A DNA stretch of 64,000 nt from Chitinophagaceae bacterium (GTDB lineage Bacteria; Bacteroidota; Bacteroidia; Chitinophagales; Chitinophagaceae): contig JADKAJ010000001.1 in NCBI GenBank assembly GCA_016719165.1, forward strand, positions 124,001 to 188,000, read 5' to 3'. Made by a program: the position numbers and the translations under genes. Shown here one piece after another: positions 63,392 through 64,000 of the stretch. Below the pieces are notes generated by a model that saw only the letters and a program-made list of their open reading frames with translations, was not told where the DNA came from and did not search any database. How positions within the stretch are numbered: the stretch's first letter is position 1; each line of letters opens with the position of its first letter.

Positions 63392-63394
63392 TTT

Positions 63395-64000
63395 ATGCGC
63401 AATAGATTTATCCTGTTGATTTGCCTGGCAACACTGATCTCCTTAGCCGGGATGGCACAGAGTTCCTATGCCGTTGTGGCTATACCGGAAGCACTGCTCA
63501 AAAATGCAAGTGTAATTAAAAGAACAGAAGATATCCGGTATGAGATCACCGAGGGTAATAAAGCCAGCTTTTACCAGAAAGTTGCTTATACGATCTTGGA
63601 TGAGCAGGGTGACCGCTGGGCCACACATGCAGAATGGTATGATAAACTCCGCAGCGTGGAATCCTTTGAAGGTTCCTTGTATGATGCTTCTGGCAAAAAG
63701 ATCCGTAGCATCAAAAAGGGAGAAATAAAAGATGTGAGCGGTAATGATAATGCGAGCCTGGCAGATGATAACCGGGTGAAATGGCATAGTTTTTTTTATA
63801 AGGTATACCCCTTCACCGTTGAATACGAAACGGAAATTCGTTTTAAAGGTACCATGTTCTCTCCCGACTGGATTCCCCAGCAAAAAGGGGCGATGAGTGT
63901 ACAGCACAGCCGGCTCACCGTGCTCAGCCCGGTCAGCAACCCGCTTCGCTATAAAATGTTTAACTATAAAGGGGAACCCGTTGTTGCCGAAGTGAAGCAG
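63395..64000 (+). CDS. DUF3857 protein, truncated by window end
   Basis: The first 202 codons of a second DUF3857-type gene, running off the right edge. Signal peptide MRNRFILLICLATLISLAGMAQ, then a region with VAYTILDEQGDRWATHAEWYD (near residue 62) and FFYKVYPFTVEYETEIRFKG (near 130), the DUF3857 order seen in its neighbour. It starts 3 bases after the previous stop, so the two are co-transcribed. Confidence 0.82.
   Translation, partial: MRNRFILLICLATLISLAGMAQSSYAVVAIPEALLKNASVIKRTEDIRYEITEGNKASFYQKVAYTILDEQGDRWATHAEWYDKLRSVESFEGSLYDASGKKIRSIKKGEIKDVSGNDNASLADDNRVKWHSFFYKVYPFTVEYETEIRFKGTMFSPDWIPQQKGAMSVQHSRLTVLSPVSNPLRYKMFNYKGEPVVAEVKQ

Overview
The window looks like Bacteroidota, most likely a Chitinophagaceae-type soil or freshwater bacterium. 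The evidence is a SusD/TIG surface glycan pair, several DUF1573, DUF2911 and DUF3857 secreted proteins, a fused alpha/beta 2-oxoacid dehydrogenase E1, starts without Shine-Dalgarno sequences, and repeated TAnnTTTG promoter boxes (the Bacteroidota -7 consensus). This placement is inference from gene content. No rRNA, tRNA, CRISPR array, transposase or phage module was seen.

Layout. 0-8.3 kb is a mannan-utilisation operon: SusD-like lipoprotein, TIG surface glycan-binding lipoprotein, GH26 mannanase, sodium/sugar symporter, GH130 mannosylglucose phosphorylase and cellobiose/mannobiose 2-epimerase. The susC gene must lie just left of the window. 8.3-11.4 kb has an amidohydrolase lipoprotein and a YdjC-like deacetylase. 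11.8-14.3 kb is mlaEFD (lipid transport). 14.4-20.6 kb has an acetyltransferase, a TonB receptor gene broken by a one-base frameshift, an elaborate palindromic element, an aminotransferase and two DUF1573 genes. 20.7-24.9 kb has the E1 enzyme, dodecin, a TRIC-type channel and a PhzF protein. 24.9-30.6 kb is accessory in character: two decayed gene remnants, then four secreted proteins, one joining a ricin-type lectin, a papain-like domain and a PLAT-like tail. 30.6-40.8 kb has YebC and a run of transporters (AGCS, APC, two dicarboxylate/amino-acid symporters, DedA, MFS) ending in a GT9 glycosyltransferase.

40.8-51.7 kb holds a 35-residue membrane-peptide gene, a lipoprotein hydrolase, an ExbD-like periplasmic protein, an ABC-F ATPase, a DnaJ-domain membrane protein, a Tat-exported superoxide dismutase, a dienelactone hydrolase, a DUF6600-like protein with an Arg/Asn/Gln-rich repeat tail, and gcvP. 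51.8-64 kb holds a cysteine-cluster protein, a Xre/RES toxin-antitoxin pair, an exported metallo-hydrolase coupled to a tiny acidic membrane protein, MFS, deoxynucleoside kinase, folK, an ABC-2 permease, small secreted proteins, queG, and two DUF3857 proteins (the second cut by the window end).

How parts work together. The first operon describes a full route: surface capture, cleavage to mannobiose, import, epimerisation to mannosylglucose, and phosphorolysis to mannose 1-phosphate plus glucose. Most of the rest is housekeeping. The least explained parts are the 24.9-30.6 kb secreted cluster, the 18 kb palindrome and the promoter boxes lying 4-5 bases from start codons. Several starts were moved inward from the longest reading frame; each entry says why.
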